The notes beneath the pieces were generated by a model. That model was not told the origin of the DNA. It searched no databases and saw only the letters and a program-made list of their open reading frames with translations. Made by a program: the position numbers and the translations under genes. From IMG/VR virus record IMGVR_UViG_3300034283_002057, positions 1 to 50,115 of that record: a stretch of 50,115 bases of DNA, one strand, 5' to 3'. Every line of letters begins with the position of its first letter. The stretch's first letter is position 1. Positions 24,093-36,000 of this stretch are shown here, piece by piece. The DNA comes from a virus.

Positions 24093-27000
24093 CTGATTGC
24101 AATACTCCTTAAATCTTTAAATCTTGGTGGATGTGCTTGATTTGTAGATGACATTACAATCTTTATAATATATCCAGTAAACTCTCCAAGATTATTTGCA
24201 GAAAATTCATATTCTAAGAATTCATTTTCTCCACTGGAACGCACAAATACGTCAGGTAATCCACTATTCTTTGCAGGATCTACAACATCAAGATATCCAT
24301 CATTATTATTGTCTATAGTTAGATTATCATATCCTGGGAATAATTCAAATGATTGTGTAACCTCACTAGAATCTGGTCTAATCAAACTATATAATACTCT
24401 AAAATCTGAAGAAGAATGTCTATAAGCAGACAATATTACTTTCAGAGAAGTTGCAGACTGAGAAAGTCTAACTGTATTTGATACATAAACTGCAGAATGT
24501 GGATCTTCAGTAAAAGAATTAACTCTATTATCAATAGAATAATTGGATATTGGTGAATTAATTCTGTTACTATGGAAATCTGTAAAGGAATTATCTAAAA
24601 AGATTTGAGGAGAAACATACTTATTTGTTGTTTGCAAAGTAATTGCTGTAGTAAATGATTTACTTCTTGGTAATTCGGTTAAGTATTCGATTTCATTTAC
24701 TTTGGAACAAACTATTCTAGTAGATGATAATTGATTAAGAGAATTTAATTGAATATCTTCATAACCTAAGTCATTAAATGATGTTTCATTTCCAGAAACA
24801 CTTGTTCCGCTCACGGTTCTGATTTTTGCAGAAACTGAAGTTAAATCTGTTGGAGATATAATTCTGTAAAATGGTACAATGGAATCATATTGAATATTTT
24901 CAGTAGCAAATACACTATCTCCCCCATAATTTAACTCAGTTGTGAATGAAAGTTGTGGATATCCTGTAGAATCGGAACCTCTGCTTAGACCATTAGAAGT
25001 TCTGTCAATCTCAATATAATAACTATCAAGATCTATTCCAAAGTCACTAATATCATGAGTTGTATTGATTCTACTCAAAGAAACTCCATTAAATTCATAT
25101 TTGTAAATTGGAGTATTTGTATCATGAGGAACTGCAAGTGTAGAAAAATGTCCTCTTGATAGTGTTTCTAAAGTCCCAGATCCAATACTTTCGTATCTAA
25201 TAATTTCATTTTCTACGATTACATATCCCGGATTTGTTCCATTAACGTTTTTTCCTTCAAATGTATTAAAGTTTGCAGTGCTTGCAACCGAAATTGAAGT
25301 AGAAGATGCAGTTATAGATTGGGATAATGTAGTTGGTGAAACGTTTGGCAATACTCCAGAAATTGCAACTTTGTTGTTAGGTGCATACATTCCATGATTG
25401 AAATGATTTACTTTAACAAAATTTCCACCATAAAGAGATCCAGTAGGAGTAGAACTTCTAATAAAAGTAGAACCCATAGTAACTGCATTGTTGGAATTAT
25501 CATAGTATACTAAATTAGAAGTTCCATCTGTAGTAAATGATTCTCCCTGAACATTACTCAGATATAAAGTATCGATGCCGTTGTTATTTCCTGTAATCGT
25601 TATTCTTGCATTTCTTCCACTATTACTTGAAACGGAAGAGGTTACAATACCAACAACGTCTCCAACTGCGTAACCATTTCCGGGATTTACTACACTAATT
25701 GCAGATATTGAAGAAGTACCTGCAGAAACACTGGTAATATTTAAAGTAAGTCCAGATCCACTTCCAATAATATTGAATGTAGATACATTGGAGTCTGTTA
25801 CATAGTTAAATCCTCCAGTAGTAATTCCAACAGAAGAAACAGAACATCCGGTACCCACAATATATCCATAGTTATATGTTTTGACACTTTCACTTATTTT
25901 TCTTCCAGTTGTTAAGATACCAATAGTATTTGCATTTGTAGTTGTTGTTATACCTACACTTAATCTTCTAGGAAATGCTGTTAGTGGACTACTCTGCAGA
26001 TTTTTAACATATCCATTACTTTCATTCAATGTTGGATTATAGAAATATACAGTTGATGGTGTGTTAGTTATGAAGTTTGCACGATATAAAATAAACTTCA
26101 TATCCTTCGTTTGATCTGCAGTCCATATGGATCCATTTTGCGATTTAAATAGACTTCCTATAGCAAATTGTTGTCCATATTTCCCTGCATCTCCTTGTGG
26201 TAAATTTGCAGATCTAAATGTTTTTTGATTTTGTTCTGCAACAAATACTTCATACTCTACACTTTCTGGTGCGAGGAGAACAATTGCATACTCAGAATTA
26301 GGTGCAAGATAAATGGGATAATCAAATGTAACTCTTGTTGCTACGGAAGCATCATTTGAAATATTAATTTGATCTGGTCTAAGTGTGACCGAATTTCCAA
26401 TTACTGTTCTTGTTGGTGTTCCAAGTTCTAAAGTTCTAATTTGAACCGTCAAAGGATTATTTGCAGTATCTTTTCTATAAAAGAATAAATCAACTTCAGT
26501 TACATAAGCACCATTTTCATCATCATTTTGTGTTTGACTTCCTCCCACACTAAATGACTGTGCTAAGGGGTCATAATATTCTGTTGTGGTTACAACTTTT
26601 GTATTAGTAAGAGTTACAGTTGTAGTAGTTGTCCTTGTAGTAGTTACTGTGTCTGTATTGGTAATGGTCCTTTCATATAGTTCTAAAGTTCCATCAGATA
26701 CATAATTAGTCTCTGCTGATGATATACTTGCACTTCCAGAAGCTGGAATTTCGTTTGTTGAACTAGATGTAACCTTATATGTTTTATTTCCAGTATTAAT
26801 TCTTACATCAGGTGCTGGTACAGTGTTTGGATCTCTAATAAAGAAAGAACCGATCATATCACCAAAATTATCAGATATTAACCTTAAATCTTTTACATAC
26901 GCAATAGATCCACTTGTTTGTCCAACAAGTTTTGCACCTTTAACTAAATATCCAGAGTAAAGACCTTGAGATTCTTCGGAAAGTGAATAAGTGTCTACAT

Positions 27001-30000
27001 TTAAGACTTTTGATGATGTACTATAAGCATTTGGTAGGGATTCTGATTTAATATATGGATTTACATTAAATGTTGTTGTTGGGGAATTGTATGATCCAAA
27101 TTTATGATTTGGGGTTGCAACCCTAAAGGAAATAATTTTTTTATTTTGACTATCATATCCAACAACAGTTTCACCAACTGTAAATGCCGAAGATGCTCCA
27201 CTATTTTGTAAAGAAGTACTGTCTGCAATCTCAATAAGTTTTGGGATAAAGTCTACCGAACTATTACCATCTAAAAACTGATAATACCTCGTATATGGTT
27301 TTAAGTTAGAAATAGAAAACTCAGTGTTTCTAGATCTCATATATTCTTCTCGACTACTTTGCAATAAATTATTGACAGATGAAGTAGATCTAGTTGTATT
27401 TGAAACATCAGAAACACTTTGACTACTAGAGAGAGATTGGGTAGTATTTGAAGTTGTTTCAGTTTGTCCTCGTCTATCAAAATTAGCAACTCTTCTGTTG
27501 TTATTAACTGTTACATTTCTATTCTCAGTTTCTACTGCGCTCCTTTCAACTAAAACATAATCTGTAACAGATATTACTTTATCTGGTAATTGTATTGTTC
27601 TAACCCAATTATCTCTTTCTGGGAATAATTTTATTGATCCAATATATGTTACTACATGATATGGGTTTACATTTTCTACTTGAGGACTTCCATCAATTTC
27701 TGTTACTATTAGTTGTGATAACCATTTTTCGGAATCATATTTAAGAGTAACTGTTGAACCAGTTTTCTTTACATTAGAATCTAATAATTCATAATTTGTG
27801 GATAAATCTATGCTTTCATCAGTTGCGCTCTCTGCAGGTGCAAGGTAATTTTTTAAACTATTTCTCGAAATGATTGGTCTCATTTCTTGAGATTCTCTAT
27901 CAACCTCAATTGAAGAAAAGAGTTTATTTATCCTTTCAGTGTCTTTAAAATCATCCACAAAAAATCCAGTTTTAAATCTATTAAAACCCTGAGAATCTTG
28001 TACTTGTAGAGTTTGTGTACTTAGTTCTAAAAGTGATAATGAAGTTACTCGCTCAAGATTTTTGACTCTATTTTCAATTAGACCAATATCTCTCATAGTA
28101 TATCTTCTATTATCTACAAGAGACAATAGTGCATTTTTTACATTATACAAATATGGAGGTAGGGTAATTGTTGCCAACTCCATTAAGTCGTCTATTTTTG
28201 AAGGAGATTTTGGATTTTGAGAAGATAATCCCTCCAAGTAAACAAAGTTTCCATTTTTATTTAAATATATTTTATCAACTCTTCCCAAATAATAATCATA
28301 TCCAATAATAGTGTTTTCATTTGGAGTTAAATTGAGTTTAATTAATGAACTAAAATTTCTATTTGAAAAATCGAAAGGTGAAGAAGTATTTGTAGTGAAT
28401 ATGGGTACTTTTGGTCTAAAATCTAAAGTATCGGATGCTCTAACATTATTATTTCCAACCAAAGGAACATCAGAATTAAATTGTTCCTTATTGTAACTTG
28501 CTACAGTGTACACATCTCCGTTATCATTTGGAGGAACGCTATAATAGTCAAATACTATCAAAAGTTTCTTTGATGGTTCAGTTTCTCCCTTATTTCTAAT
28601 TAATTTTGAGTAATCATAATATTGCTCTTTTTGCCCTTTATCTAAAATAAATTTATTAGTAATATCATTATAATTTCCAAAAGTTATAAAATCTATTTCT
28701 CCAGTAATATTTGATTCTTTAAAAGTTACAATCTCATTACTATTAAATCTATTTGAATTTAGATAAACAATCTCGACACTGTTAGTGGACTTTGATACAA
28801 CTCTAGCAACACAACCACTTTCTGATCCTATAATATTTTCACCAACAATAGCATTTGTACCAACATTTAAAATAGAACTAAACGATAAACTATCTAAAGT
28901 TGGATTTGATGTGTTTAAAGATTCGTATACTGCCAATACCCTAGAAACATCTGGATAATTGAGAGAAATTTCTTCATCTTGAACTCTCAACCCATAATAT
29001 TGATTATAAACTAGACCATCATTAATAGAAGTACTAATCCCAGTTCCTGATTCGGGATACTTTGAATAGATTACATTTAAAGTATTACTACGATTATATT
29101 GTTTTTGCTTACTTTGTACCCCATTTTTAATAAAAGTTGCATTAATTGATGATGTTGTTTTTCCAGAAGTAAGTTTTGATAATGTTACTTGATTATTTGA
29201 TAAAGAAAACTGATCTGGTGTTAAAGATTGTGTAGTACCATCGGTATAATGAACTGAATAACGCTCTTCGTCAAAAGATGCAAATAATGCTGTTGATAAT
29301 CCAGAGGGTAGTGAGAAATCGGATACTGAAAGAACTATTGGACTACTTGAAGATTTAGCACTAGTAGATTGTGCGCTAAAAGTTAGAATAGAATCATTTA
29401 AATCTATTTGTGATATATTTGAATTAGGTAACTCGGCATATAAATATCCCTTATCTGAGTTTCTAATTTTTGGAACTCCAAGACTAAATGATATATTTGT
29501 TACGGATCCCACAGCACCATCACAAATTCCACTAACTGTGGCAATTCCTGAAACAGTTATTGAATTTCCAGTAGAACTTATACTATCAACTCTATTAAAA
29601 GTTTCATCTGATATGTTGGGGGATTGATATCTTATTATAGATCCAACCTTAATTGTATTAAAAAATTTCCCTGGAGAAGTTACTACTCCGCCATTGATGT
29701 TGATAGTGTCAGAAGCATTAAAACCAATTGGAAGTTGCTTGTCTAATACAGAGTCTCCAATAAAAGCAGTTGTAAATCCGGATGTTGATGTGGGTTGATA
29801 TACTTGCTTAATGTCCTCACTATTATATGCAGTAATATTGGCAATAGATCTGGGATATAATTCCAGACCATTAATAATAATTTGTTCTCCTATAATAAAA
29901 GTTCCCGATGTTTGTGTCAATTTAATTGTTGTTGTTCCATCTCCTGCTCCAGATGCGTATCCACTTGCCCCACTACTTTTACCTTTAACATAAGATGAGG

Positions 30001-31441
30001 ATGGTAGTTGATTCGCTGCTAGACCTTGATTTAAAACTAGAGTTGTATAAGTTTGTATGTCATAAAGATATAAATCCCAATTAGTAGTTGCTCCAGAATA
30101 AGCAGCATCGGTTAATCTGAAGTTATAAACTCTAGCATCTCCAATTTTAGTATTTGAAGATGGATTCCCAGAAGCACTTCTTCTTATCGAATGAAGTTCT
30201 ATAGATTCATTTTGTTTTGGAGATCCAGTTATATTATTAATTCTCAATAAATTTCCCATTTCAAAAGGAATATTTACATTTCTTTCGTTTTGAGTTTCTC
30301 TTGGTTTACTTACATCCAAAATAGTGGTTGTAACTTTTTCAATATCGTAACCCTTCACATATGCTTTTCCTGGTGATAATTTCACACACATTAAATCATC
30401 GGATGGAGTATTTCCAGACTCAGTTTTTTGATTGTCAAAAAATAGTCCATTATTTCCAAGTCTGCTATTTAAAGAATTGTGTAAAGAAATTTTAAATGGT
30501 TCTACAGAATAATTACCCGATTCATCAAAAGTTCTTTGTGCCAGATAATCTTTGATTAAAGAATACTGAGTTTTGACATTAACTTTTTTAATCTCGCCAT
30601 TTTCAATTCTTAGTATTTCAATAAAGTCAGTATCATTTTCTACACTGTCAATAGTTTTTTTAGTAAGGGATAAACCTATTTTAAATCTATCTGCTCCAGG
30701 GGCAGCATAATTTGTAAATCCTTTTGCATTATCATAAAGAGAAGAATCCTCTTTAGCAGTTATAATTTCTTCGGATACTTTAAGTCCTACTCTATATGAT
30801 GGTGTATTTGTATAATAATCTAGAATAATAGTTTGCTTAGATACCCTTGCAAATGTACCTCTCACAAAATAAATTCCATCGTCGATGGAAGCAGCAGAAC
30901 CTGTAGAAGTAGCATCTGTAGGTATCAAAGATGCAAAAGGAGTTCCTGATGCAATTGTAGTATTTCCATAAACAATACTTTCATTTGATACTAATGATTC
31001 TCCATCTTGGAATGGATTGATATTAAAATCATTGTCAGAATTTATATACTTCACATAGATTGTAACATAATCTAAATTATTGGTTGAATTTGGTATTTCG
31101 ACCTTTTGAACAAATGCGGTGATTCCCGAAATTTGACCTTCTACCAATTTTCCTACATATTGTTCAATATATGCTGATATGTTAACTCCAAAAGAAGTGG
31201 AATTTAATTTTACAGCAAAAAAGTTAGAATCATAAGTAGTGCTTCCCGGAATCACTACAGATCCTTCTTTAAAAATATGACTACCAAATGATTCAATTTG
31301 ATTTTGTAAAATTGATTGAATATTATTTAATTCTCTTGACTGTACTGGTCTTCCTGGATTGAAAAGAACTTTGTAAAAATTCTTTTCAGAATCAAAGTCA
31401 TCAAAATATGGACTTACATTTAGATTTGTCTTTTGTGCCAT
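24089..31441 (-). CDS. giant DUF4815-type virion protein (2450 residues)
   Basis: Very large baseplate or fibre-associated protein. Residues 1-80 carry the DUF4815 start (TNLNVSPYFDDFDSEKNFYKVLFNPGRPVQSRELNNIQSIL split here as YFDDFD and GRPVQSREL). The rest is beta-rich with many Ser/Thr/Asn. A central part near 1300-1400 is polar and low-complexity (NVTVNNNRRVANFDRRGQTE, then many Ser/Thr). Another region (about 1700-1800) has L-R-P-D-Q-I-N and Y-L-A-P-N-S-E-Y-A-I-V-L-L, typical of cyanophage tail proteins. A GY repeat (VVNPGNGYAVGDVV) lies near 1920 and an E-N-E-I-I-R-Y-x-x-I...R-G unit near 2080. It lies 3 bases from gp8, in the place of T4 gp9-gp12. The exact role is not known. Confidence 0.9.
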   Translation of the reverse strand: MAQKTNLNVSPYFDDFDSEKNFYKVLFNPGRPVQSRELNNIQSILQNQIESFGSHIFKEGSVVIPGSTTYDSNFFAVKLNSTSFGVNISAYIEQYVGKLVEGQISGITAFVQKVEIPNSTNNLDYVTIYVKYINSDNDFNINPFQDGESLVSNESIVYGNTTIASGTPFASLIPTDATSTGSAASIDDGIYFVRGTFARVSKQTIILDYYTNTPSYRVGLKVSEEIITAKEDSSLYDNAKGFTNYAAPGADRFKIGLSLTKKTIDSVENDTDFIEILRIENGEIKKVNVKTQYSLIKDYLAQRTFDESGNYSVEPFKISLHNSLNSRLGNNGLFFDNQKTESGNTPSDDLMCVKLSPGKAYVKGYDIEKVTTTILDVSKPRETQNERNVNIPFEMGNLLRINNITGSPKQNESIELHSIRRSASGNPSSNTKIGDARVYNFRLTDAAYSGATTNWDLYLYDIQTYTTLVLNQGLAANQLPSSSYVKGKSSGASGYASGAGDGTTTIKLTQTSGTFIIGEQIIINGLELYPRSIANITAYNSEDIKQVYQPTSTSGFTTAFIGDSVLDKQLPIGFNASDTININGGVVTSPGKFFNTIKVGSIIRYQSPNISDETFNRVDSISSTGNSITVSGIATVSGICDGAVGSVTNISFSLGVPKIRNSDKGYLYAELPNSNISQIDLNDSILTFSAQSTSAKSSSSPIVLSVSDFSLPSGLSTALFASFDEERYSVHYTDGTTQSLTPDQFSLSNNQVTLSKLTSGKTTSSINATFIKNGVQSKQKQYNRSNTLNVIYSKYPESGTGISTSINDGLVYNQYYGLRVQDEEISLNYPDVSRVLAVYESLNTSNPTLDSLSFSSILNVGTNAIVGENIIGSESGCVARVVSKSTNSVEIVYLNSNRFNSNEIVTFKESNITGEIDFITFGNYNDITNKFILDKGQKEQYYDYSKLIRNKGETEPSKKLLIVFDYYSVPPNDNGDVYTVASYNKEQFNSDVPLVGNNNVRASDTLDFRPKVPIFTTNTSSPFDFSNRNFSSLIKLNLTPNENTIIGYDYYLGRVDKIYLNKNGNFVYLEGLSSQNPKSPSKIDDLMELATITLPPYLYNVKNALLSLVDNRRYTMRDIGLIENRVKNLERVTSLSLLELSTQTLQVQDSQGFNRFKTGFFVDDFKDTERINKLFSSIEVDRESQEMRPIISRNSLKNYLAPAESATDESIDLSTNYELLDSNVKKTGSTVTLKYDSEKWLSQLIVTEIDGSPQVENVNPYHVVTYIGSIKLFPERDNWVRTIQLPDKVISVTDYVLVERSAVETENRNVTVNNNRRVANFDRRGQTETTSNTTQSLSSSQSVSDVSNTTRSTSSVNNLLQSSREEYMRSRNTEFSISNLKPYTRYYQFLDGNSSVDFIPKLIEIADSTSLQNSGASSAFTVGETVVGYDSQNKKIISFRVATPNHKFGSYNSPTTTFNVNPYIKSESLPNAYSTSSKVLNVDTYSLSEESQGLYSGYLVKGAKLVGQTSGSIAYVKDLRLISDNFGDMIGSFFIRDPNTVPAPDVRINTGNKTYKVTSSSTNEIPASGSASISSAETNYVSDGTLELYERTITNTDTVTTTRTTTTTVTLTNTKVVTTTEYYDPLAQSFSVGGSQTQNDDENGAYVTEVDLFFYRKDTANNPLTVQIRTLELGTPTRTVIGNSVTLRPDQINISNDASVATRVTFDYPIYLAPNSEYAIVLLAPESVEYEVFVAEQNQKTFRSANLPQGDAGKYGQQFAIGSLFKSQNGSIWTADQTKDMKFILYRANFITNTPSTVYFYNPTLNESNGYVKNLQSSPLTAFPRRLSVGITTTTNANTIGILTTGRKISESVKTYNYGYIVGTGCSVSSVGITTGGFNYVTDSNVSTFNIIGSGSGLTLNITSVSAGTSSISAISVVNPGNGYAVGDVVGIVTSSVSSNSGRNARITITGNNNGIDTLYLSNVQGESFTTDGTSNLVYYDNSNNAVTMGSTFIRSSTPTGSLYGGNFVKVNHFNHGMYAPNNKVAISGVLPNVSPTTLSQSITASSTSISVASTANFNTFEGKNVNGTNPGYVIVENEIIRYESIGSGTLETLSRGHFSTLAVPHDTNTPIYKYEFNGVSLSRINTTHDISDFGIDLDSYYIEIDRTSNGLSRGSDSTGYPQLSFTTELNYGGDSVFATENIQYDSIVPFYRIISPTDLTSVSAKIRTVSGTSVSGNETSFNDLGYEDIQLNSLNQLSSTRIVCSKVNEIEYLTELPRSKSFTTAITLQTTNKYVSPQIFLDNSFTDFHSNRINSPISNYSIDNRVNSFTEDPHSAVYVSNTVRLSQSATSLKVILSAYRHSSSDFRVLYSLIRPDSSEVTQSFELFPGYDNLTIDNNNDGYLDVVDPAKNSGLPDVFVRSSGENEFLEYEFSANNLGEFTGYIIKIVMSSTNQAHPPRFKDLRSIAIR

Positions 31442-31444
31442 TTC

Positions 31445-33046
31445 TTAGAATTCCAGGATAATTTTAATGTCTTCTTTTTGTCTAATGTTGCGAGAAACGA
31501 GAGGTCTATTATCAATATAAATTATATCTCCCGTCTTTTTATTTATCTCGGGATTTGCAAGTCCATTTGTAAATTCAATTCCTAAGTTTATAATCGCACC
31601 ATTAACTGTTGTAGTAATTCCACTTAAAGATGAAATTTTAGTTCCATTAAATCCACTATTTTCGCCAACAATAGTTCCTCCAGAATTGCTAAAATTAATA
31701 TTAGCATTTCCGTTCGTTGAAACTCCAACATAGTCAGTTTGATCGTGAGTTGATCCATAATACAAAGATCTATCTCTAAAGTATTTTAAGACTTTTGTAT
31801 CAGAATCATATGATGCAACATACCCAACTGCTATTCTGGTGCTAATGCCAACAGTAACGTTTTGAGTTATTTTTTCTCCAATTGTGGGGGGAATAGTATT
31901 TACTGAACTAAAATTAATTGCGTAAAGACCTGAGAATTGAGTGTCTGTAAAAGTCTCAATTCCTACAAATTTTGATGGATTTTTTAATATACCAATCTGA
32001 CAAAACTTGGTATTGATTGGAAAGTCTCTAGAAGAATCATCAAATCTACTATAAATCATCACCTTATCAGCACCCAGTTCTTTATATAAATCATATCCAT
32101 GACCTTTAGAGGGTGGAATTATTGGAATAAGTTTTGCTGGATTTGGAATATTTCCAGATGGTTGAATAGATCCCAAGTCAACTATCCCATAAGTATATCC
32201 TTTACCACCAGAAACTACTGTAGTGTTAATGATTTCTCCATTGGAATTTATCTCCACAGAAACTTCTCCACCAGTTCCATTTCCCAAAATAGGAACAGTA
32301 TGAGATCCCGTAGAATAATTTTTTCCAGGATTATCAATATAAACAGTTTTTATTTGATTATCATTTACTTCAGAGTTTCCATTTTCTCTTACCGAAACAA
32401 TTTGAGAATCAGTAGAAGTACTCCAATTATTGGGGAGAGTAATATATTCTGTAGAGTCAAACTTTACAATATCTCCGGGAGAAACGGTAAATAAGTATTT
32501 CCAAAAATATCCATCTCCACCAGTTCCTGCTACTGATGGTTCAAAAACAGTGTGTGTTGGTTCATATAAGGACTGATTTCCTGATGTATTAATTCCACTC
32601 GATCCATTTTTAGTGCAAATATAAACTTTATAGTCACTATTTAAAACATAATATTCGGAATCATATAATCTTGCTCTTTTTGCTACTGGACTAAGGTTGT
32701 TAATACTGTAGTCATGTCTATACATATCATATTTCTTGCCTCTTACCCAATCAACTCTTTTTACAACTCGTCTTATATTTGATGATGTAATTTTTTTTCC
32801 AAAAAGAAGAGTATCTTCATACTGAGTTAAATAATCTAAATTATCTATAGGATTTGGAACTACACCATTTGTTACTGGAGATCCCACAGGAGTTGTTCCA
32901 CCATCCCAATTTTCATTTCTGCCAAATCCAGTATATCTGTTTGGATTAGTTAAACCAACCCAAACATAATATGAATCATTATCTACTGATTCTATAAAAT
33001 TAGTAGCATTAAGAATTCTAAATTGATCTGTTACAAGTGCAGACAT
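31445..33046 (-). CDS. 8: gp8-like baseplate wedge protein
   Basis: Baseplate wedge subunit. It has 533 residues, longer than T4 gp8 (334). Correspondences with T4 gp8: the start ATxFRxxN-like QFRILNATNFIE, YTGFGRNENW, a G-Y-F-W-K-Y-L-F-T-V-S-P-G-D unit matching T4 G-Y-V-W-E-Y-L-F-E-I-P-P, T-E-Y-I-T-L-P matching N-E-Y-I-V-V-P, CQIGILKNP matching the I-S-I-I-T-N-P strand, and the last residues DIIYIDNRPLVSR...ILEF matching the T4 C-terminus. An insertion near 235-300 carries two GY repeats (NPGKNYSTG, GGKGYTYG). It has its own perfect late box. Confidence 0.9.
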   Translation of the reverse strand: MSALVTDQFRILNATNFIESVDNDSYYVWVGLTNPNRYTGFGRNENWDGGTTPVGSPVTNGVVPNPIDNLDYLTQYEDTLLFGKKITSSNIRRVVKRVDWVRGKKYDMYRHDYSINNLSPVAKRARLYDSEYYVLNSDYKVYICTKNGSSGINTSGNQSLYEPTHTVFEPSVAGTGGDGYFWKYLFTVSPGDIVKFDSTEYITLPNNWSTSTDSQIVSVRENGNSEVNDNQIKTVYIDNPGKNYSTGSHTVPILGNGTGGEVSVEINSNGEIINTTVVSGGKGYTYGIVDLGSIQPSGNIPNPAKLIPIIPPSKGHGYDLYKELGADKVMIYSRFDDSSRDFPINTKFCQIGILKNPSKFVGIETFTDTQFSGLYAINFSSVNTIPPTIGEKITQNVTVGISTRIAVGYVASYDSDTKVLKYFRDRSLYYGSTHDQTDYVGVSTNGNANINFSNSGGTIVGENSGFNGTKISSLSGITTTVNGAIINLGIEFTNGLANPEINKKTGDIIYIDNRPLVSRNIRQKEDIKIILEF

Positions 33047-33066
33047 TTATATTGCTGTTTTTTTTA

Positions 33067-33074
33067 TATTTATA
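33067..33074 (-). promoter_or_regulatory. late promoter for gp8 and the giant DUF4815 gene
   Basis: Perfect TATAAATA on the minus strand in the 33-base gap between the 3919-residue gene and gp8; 21 bases from the gp8 ATG. Confidence 0.75.
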
Positions 33075-33079
33075 TGAGA

Positions 33080-36000
33080 TTAGGTTACCACCTTATCTTT
33101 TTTTACTAAAGATCCATTATTTCTCAATCCAAATCCTCTTCTCTGTATAACTGGATAAGTTGAAAGGCCTGCATTATATCCTTCACTACTTATACCTATA
33201 CTGGATGTGTATCCAGTAACAGCAATTGATACTGGTGATGAAGATCTGCTAAATCCAGATAATCTACCCCAACTCATTCTTCCTACAGGATAGTTAAGAG
33301 TTCCAGTAGTTGCAATTCCAACAATAGAAGTATTTGATGCAATATTGCATGTTATAATCCCTGTCGTAGAATTAAACGCATGAACTTTATAGATATTATT
33401 TAAATATGATGTACTGATTGCAACAATATTGGAATTTGAAGAATCAATGGATGTTACCCCACTACCAACATTAGTATTTGAAATGTAAACAGGATATCCA
33501 ACTTGAAGATCTGGTGGTGATGGATTTAAAGTAAATTTGAGTGCTAAAGGTACTCCGATCCCTGTAGTTGTAGCAATTCCAACAATAGAAGCACTAGATC
33601 CTTTAATATCATTTACACCCGTTAAAATTTCATATTGTGTGGAAAAATCTGTAGTTGCTATTCCAACATTTGTATTAGTAAACACAATTGCATTAAAACC
33701 TATTGGAAGAGTACTTGGATATTCATTTTCATAATCAAATAATGAAATATCATCAACAAAGATTTGAGTGATAGAATCATTAAAGTCTCCAATAATGTTT
33801 GCAGTAGGATAAATTTGTGATTCAATAGAATCTCTAGACTTGGAAACAATATCTCCATTAATTAATAAGTCAACTTTTTGCTTAGTCCAATAGAGCGGTT
33901 TTTCATTAGTAGAATCAATTCCTTGAGAAACATATAGATTAGTTTCAACTTTATCGGATCCAGTAATATCATAAACTATTCTCTTATCTTGAGTAATGGT
34001 ATTGTTAATGTTACTATTATTGCTGAAGACCTGGACAGTATCTCCTACTTTAATGGTTTCTGCGATATCTTCTTGGATACTATCTATACCCCTGGTTCCT
34101 CTATAGAAGAATATTGCAATATTATCTTCAGGTTTTGGGGGAACTGTAAATATGAATGATGTACCACCATTAAACTGATAAGAACTTCCTGGTTCTTGCA
34201 AAATTCCATTTACAAAAATGAGGAGAACATTATTTAAATTTACTGACTGAGAATCAGGTAGATTTTCATCAACTTCGAAACTTAATAACTCAGATTTATA
34301 GAATAATGGGAATCTAGTTCTTACACTATCCTGATAATTTTTAATAGAGTCAATATAATCTAATTCACCAAACTGCCAAGCAGCAAAAGAGTCTGTAAAT
34401 GTATCAAGAACAGTTAATTCAAATTCACTAATTGGAGATGCTAATCTTGCATCTGTCACTAGTCCTACTGGTTTAAATACATCACCTCTTCTAAACCCAT
34501 ATCCATTTCTTGTAATTTTGAAGTCTGTTACTTCAAAATAAGTAGATCCTATTCCAGTAGTGGAACTTGCACCAACTTCAACATTTAGGAGTAGTCCAGT
34601 TCCAGTATCTGTAGTTGTACCCACACTTAAACGAGAGACACCAATCACTGGTAAATTTTCATAGGAAGGTGATGAAACATTGATTGTTGGATTTGAGTAA
34701 CCACTTCCTCCTCCAACAATATTGAAGGACAATGTTCCTCCAGCGCCTACAATAGCAGTAATAGTCGCCGCAGACCCACTGTGACCTGATTCTGTGACTG
34801 CTACAGATACATTTCCCCTATATCCAGATCCAATAATATCTTGAGTGCCTAACCCTACAGATACTATAGATCCTCCAGAAACAACCGCAGTAACTGAAGC
34901 ACCTACTAACGGAGCGTAACCTAAACCAGAAGTTGATCCCAATGAAACAATTATACCTCCGCGAGGTAATTGATTCATGTTAATATCATAATCAGAGGTA
35001 TACGGTCCAGTATCGGATCTAATGCCAGTAAATGTAATCGATGTTATTCCCGTTACTATATTCTCGGTGATAACATAATTATTTGAAGAATTATTTAATG
35101 TAGTTGGTGATTGGAAAATACTATTAATAAAAACTATTCCATTTCCACCACTAGTACCCAGTCCAACAGTGTTTATTCCTTGAGAAGTTAAAATAAAAGT
35201 TTGACCTATTCCCGTAAAATTCTCAGAAATATCATCATAAATTTGATTTGAAGTATAATCTTGCCTTAAGAACACTCTACCAGAAAATGTTGCTCTTTCT
35301 CTTGGGAGAGCATTTTCATCAGGACCAATTAAATCTAATTGGTTTCCTCTCGGCGGTTGAGTAAAATAAATTTTATTTCCAGAAATATTATAAGATCCCC
35401 TATAAACCCTAACAATAGAAGTGTCCGTATGTATACCTGCAGTAGATCCTACAAATCCCCTAGTAACCTCTACTAATGGAATATTTCCAGTAAAGGTAAT
35501 CGGTCCGACACTTGTAGTTCCTAAACCAACGTTTTTAACACCAACATACTCATCATCTATTTTTAATAAGTCGGTAGGATTAATAGAACTAATTCCACTT
35601 AAAGCAAAAATAGTAGATGCGACACTAATTTGACCTCCATTATTTGATAGTGTGTGAGTTACATAAGAATATGAGATTGGATACTGTGCAAGATTATTAA
35701 TTGTAATTAAAGACTTTTCATTCTTTTTAAACATTTCCAATTCGTGAGCATTTCCTAAACCCAATGATGTAAATGTTACACCAATTCCCTGCTCAGCATA
35801 TTCTTTCTTAGTAGCAATTTTAATTGTATCTTTTGTTTCTCTAATAGCATATACAACTTCTGGTAATAGTGTTGTAACTACTCCAACATAATTTTCTGTG
35901 GCACCAATTCCTATTGGGGAAGTTCCAATGCCAATAAATGTTGATTTTGGTCTATAGATTAATTTCTCTCCAGTATTGAAGAAATGATTGGTAATTGTGC